A stretch of 53,376 nucleotides of DNA from Bacteroidales bacterium (lineage in GTDB: Bacteria > Bacteroidota > Bacteroidia > Bacteroidales > Paludibacteraceae). The notes below the pieces were generated by a model that saw nothing but the letters and a program-made list of their open reading frames with translations, was not told the origin of the DNA and did no database searches. Below, in pieces: positions 51,894 to 53,376 of this stretch. The stretch spans positions 1 through 53,376 of the forward strand of contig JAAYPI010000127.1 of NCBI GenBank assembly GCA_012519885.1, read 5' to 3'. The position numbers and the translations under genes are program-made. Position 1 is the first letter of the stretch. Every line of letters begins with the position of its first letter.

Positions 51894-52292
51894 TTATGCT
51901 TCTTTTCTTTTTCTTCTCAATTTGACTCCAGCGTACCCTCCGCTAAGAAGTAACAGAAAGAAGAAGCCTGACCCAATGGGAAGAGAATATGTTTCGCAAG
52001 CATCCATACAGGTTGTATAAGCAATAAAAGCATCGTCTTCGCAAATAGGGTCTCCTCCACACGCAGCAAACGCAATCGTTAGGTCATCTAAACAAGCATC
52101 CATACATGCTTCATTCCCTAATACTGAATTAGTAGCACCAATTCTGTTTCCTACACTTAAGGTTGGCTCATCCATAAAACTTCCTCCATCAGAAAAGGCG
52201 GGACCAGAATATCCTTTGGAAGGCAACTCTGCACTAAAAGCGATAAAACTGCTTAGAATAAATATGGTTAGTAAAAGTATAAATTTCTTCAT
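51894..52292 (-). CDS. Secreted Cys-rich miniprotein with C-terminal membrane anchor tag
   Basis: 132 residues. Signal peptide 1-20 (ends AFS-A). The middle region has exactly six cysteines, C63, C67, C78, C84, C95 and C99, giving the symmetric spacing CX3C-X10-C-X5-C-X10-CX3C with two CMDAC repeats. This is the pattern of a disulphide-stapled helical hairpin. The C-terminus is LPIGSG, a hydrophobic helix (about 109-123) and KLRRKRK, resembling tripartite sorting tags (motif, helix, basic cluster) of the PEP-CTERM type. No family recognised. Own terminator downstream; upstream terminator at 52324-52351 separates it from the next gene. Confidence 0.75.
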   Translation of the reverse strand: MKKFILLLTIFILSSFIAFSAELPSKGYSGPAFSDGGSFMDEPTLSVGNRIGATNSVLGNEACMDACLDDLTIAFAACGGDPICEDDAFIAYTTCMDACETYSLPIGSGFFFLLLLSGGYAGVKLRRKRKEA

Positions 52293-52323
52293 CTGAGTAA
52301 GTATTAGTAAATAAAAAGCTCAT

Positions 52324-52351
52324 AAAAAAGCTATTATCGTGAGTAATAGCT
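52324..52351 (-). terminator. Terminator after the conserved unknown gene
   Basis: AGCTATTA (52329-52336) and TAATAGCT (52344-52351) form a perfect 8-bp stem with a 7-base loop. On the minus strand it is followed by six U. It lies 70 bp after the stop of the gene at 52421-53134 and 32 bp before the Cys-rich gene, which it could also attenuate. Confidence 0.75.
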
Positions 52352-52420
52352 CACAAAATACGGTGCAAATTTAATTTATATATTCCACAAAAAAAAATAA
52401 ACACGCCAAAAGTTTTCTTT

Positions 52421-53134
52421 TTAGTGCGATTTTTTTGTCATTGCTTGTCTCTCTTTTCTTCTTAAGTAATAGACAATTCCAAATTCTTTTGCTTTTTGTT
52501 GCATCTCATCCATACCATAATGAACAAAAGCTTGTTCAATTTGGTTCCAAGCATCAAGGATGATTTCGTCAGCTCGCATTCTCATTTTCTGCATATTTTC
52601 TGCATATCTCCCTACATTTTTCTGTGCTACTTTTTTTGAGTGATATGCTTCTTTAAAAATATCATAGTGTACTTGTACTTTTGCGATGGTCGGATTGTAA
52701 ATAGGAGAACTTCCAGCACGTGTTCGTTCGTTTTCTCCTTGTATAATATTTTTCCCCCATTCTAGAAGCAAAGTTTCTGTGCTTAAATCAGGCACGGCAT
52801 AATTGTCGGGCAATAGCTTATACAATAATTTTTTTTCAGGTTTTATTTCGTTACGAATACACGCTAAATTGAGGACTTGAATAAAATGGGAAATATATAA
52901 TCTCACATTTTTTATGTATTGTTGGTATTTGTTGTTTTTGTTTCCTTCGCTATTTATGGCTTGTTTGTATTCAAACATAGCATTTTCAAATTGAGGCAAA
53001 AAGCTACAAATTTCTTGTAGTATTCGTCTATCGAAAGGCAGTTCGGTGTCGATAGGCGAATTTTTGTAGCAAGCAACAGCCCGTAGTGCTCTCAAACGTG
53101 CGGCATCTGTATTTGGAAGTCTTCTGTAGGGCAT
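52421..53134 (-). CDS. Conserved-looking cytoplasmic protein, unknown
   Basis: 237 residues, no signal peptide or membrane segment. Mostly helical and basic, with a Tyr/Arg-rich N-terminus (MPYRRLPNTDAARLRALRAV) and a C-terminal helix ending YYLRRKERQAMTKKSH. The segment LLEWGKNIIQGENERTRAG and the following IYNPTIAKVQVHYDIFKEAY look structured. I do not recognise the family. It has an ideal promoter (TTTG-N20-TACATTTG) and a terminator, so it is a single-gene unit. Confidence 0.75.
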   Translation of the reverse strand: MPYRRLPNTDAARLRALRAVACYKNSPIDTELPFDRRILQEICSFLPQFENAMFEYKQAINSEGNKNNKYQQYIKNVRLYISHFIQVLNLACIRNEIKPEKKLLYKLLPDNYAVPDLSTETLLLEWGKNIIQGENERTRAGSSPIYNPTIAKVQVHYDIFKEAYHSKKVAQKNVGRYAENMQKMRMRADEIILDAWNQIEQAFVHYGMDEMQQKAKEFGIVYYLRRKERQAMTKKSH

Positions 53135-53160
53135 AAGGTTAACAAAAAATATGATAAACG

Positions 53161-53192
53161 CAAATGTACGTTATATTTTTGTAAAATCCAAA
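53161..53192 (-). promoter_or_regulatory. Promoter of the conserved unknown gene
   Basis: On the minus strand TTTG (53192-53189), exactly 20 bp, then TACATTTG (53168-53161), 27 bp before the ATG. A full consensus match. Confidence 0.75.
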
Positions 53193-53203
53193 TTCGTGTT
53201 CCA

Positions 53204-53376
53204 TTATTTTTCCCTTTGCATTAGTTCTGATGCTAATTTTTGTAAATGTACTATTTTTTCTTCTACTTCGCATGCTTTATTCAAAGCAAGTAGGGCTTTG
53301 TTATAATGCTCTTTCATTCGTTGTTGGCAGGCTTGTTTTACACCCGTTTCGTTGAATATTGAGGTCATTTGTACAA
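53204..53376 (-). CDS. Polyprenyl (isoprenyl diphosphate) synthase, 3' end only
   Basis: The last 57 codons of a minus-strand gene that continues beyond the window. The frame reads VQMTSIFNETGVKQACQQRM and ends LQKLASELMQREK-TAA (stop 53204-53206). The pattern helix, ALLALNKACEVEEK, then LxxLAxxLxxRxK is how the all-alpha isoprenyl diphosphate synthases end. The catalytic DDxxD motifs would lie outside the window, so this is a family guess from the tail. An internal ATG at 53368 is unlikely to be the true start. Confidence 0.6.
   Translation of the reverse strand, partial: VQMTSIFNETGVKQACQQRMKEHYNKALLALNKACEVEEKIVHLQKLASELMQREK

Noticed and set aside
52366-52373. TAAATTTG as -7 box of the Cys-rich miniprotein gene
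   Set aside because: It lies upstream of a good intrinsic terminator relative to that gene, so transcripts from it would mostly stop before the start codon.

Overview
The window reads as a chromosomal segment of an AT-rich, T9SS-bearing Bacteroidetes, most likely Bacteroidales-like. The evidence is as follows. Starts lack Shine-Dalgarno sequences. Many genes carry the Bacteroidetes sigma-70 -7 box TAnnTTTG, in two clear cases with TTTG exactly 20 bp upstream. There is an N-succinylornithine-type transcarbamylase, a free-standing DUF4301 gene, and a 3278-residue surface protein ending in a type-A Por (T9SS) sorting domain. Most genes end in TAA and the standard code applies. No rRNA, tRNA, CRISPR array, transposase or integrase was seen.

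Layout. 0.2-3.2 kb: three-gene proton-translocating transhydrogenase operon (pntAA-pntAB-pntB). 3.2-6.8 kb: an ArsR-type repressor with a small thioredoxin, an ArsF-like lipoprotein thioredoxin, an unfamiliar Cys-rich periplasmic protein, an ArsG/CcdA-like membrane protein and an ArsP-like permease. This looks like an organoarsenical (or other thiophile) reduction/efflux system, and the same inverted repeat lies before both the repressor and the permease. 6.8-9.2 kb: small accessory genes (SIMPL protein, membrane protein, a broken lipoprotein gene) separated by copies of one composite repeat. 9.3-10.7 kb: asnS. 10.8-16.9 kb: a glycogen/alpha-glucan operon on the minus strand (debranching enzyme, GT4 glycosyltransferase, GH57 protein, DUF4301). 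The debranching gene has an in-frame TAA 28 codons before its apparent ancestral end, and the GH57 protein appears to lack the general acid. 17-21.9 kb: an outer-membrane barrel plus a large TPR protein.

22-36.9 kb is housekeeping: argF', a B3/4-domain protein, two hot-dog thioesterases, cysS, an OmpA protein, miaB, greA, HIT, aroK, cls, ribD, prmC, recX and a YidE/AspT-type transporter. Between miaB and a small membrane protein lie two perfect palindromes (core GCAAACGTTTGC), a promoter-like site and a GC-rich hairpin, possibly a regulated small RNA.

36.9-52 kb: one giant T9SS-secreted CotH-kinase/starch-binding-module protein, a REC-REC-PPDK_N protein, and a secreted Cys-rich miniprotein with a membrane anchor tail. 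All are separated by unusual in-phase heptanucleotide arrays (units such as ATAGTTG, with complementary units such as CAACTAT) with REP-like hairpins embedded in them. The window closes with a conserved unknown gene and the 3' end of a probable polyprenyl synthetase. Family calls rest on motifs read by eye, without database searches.
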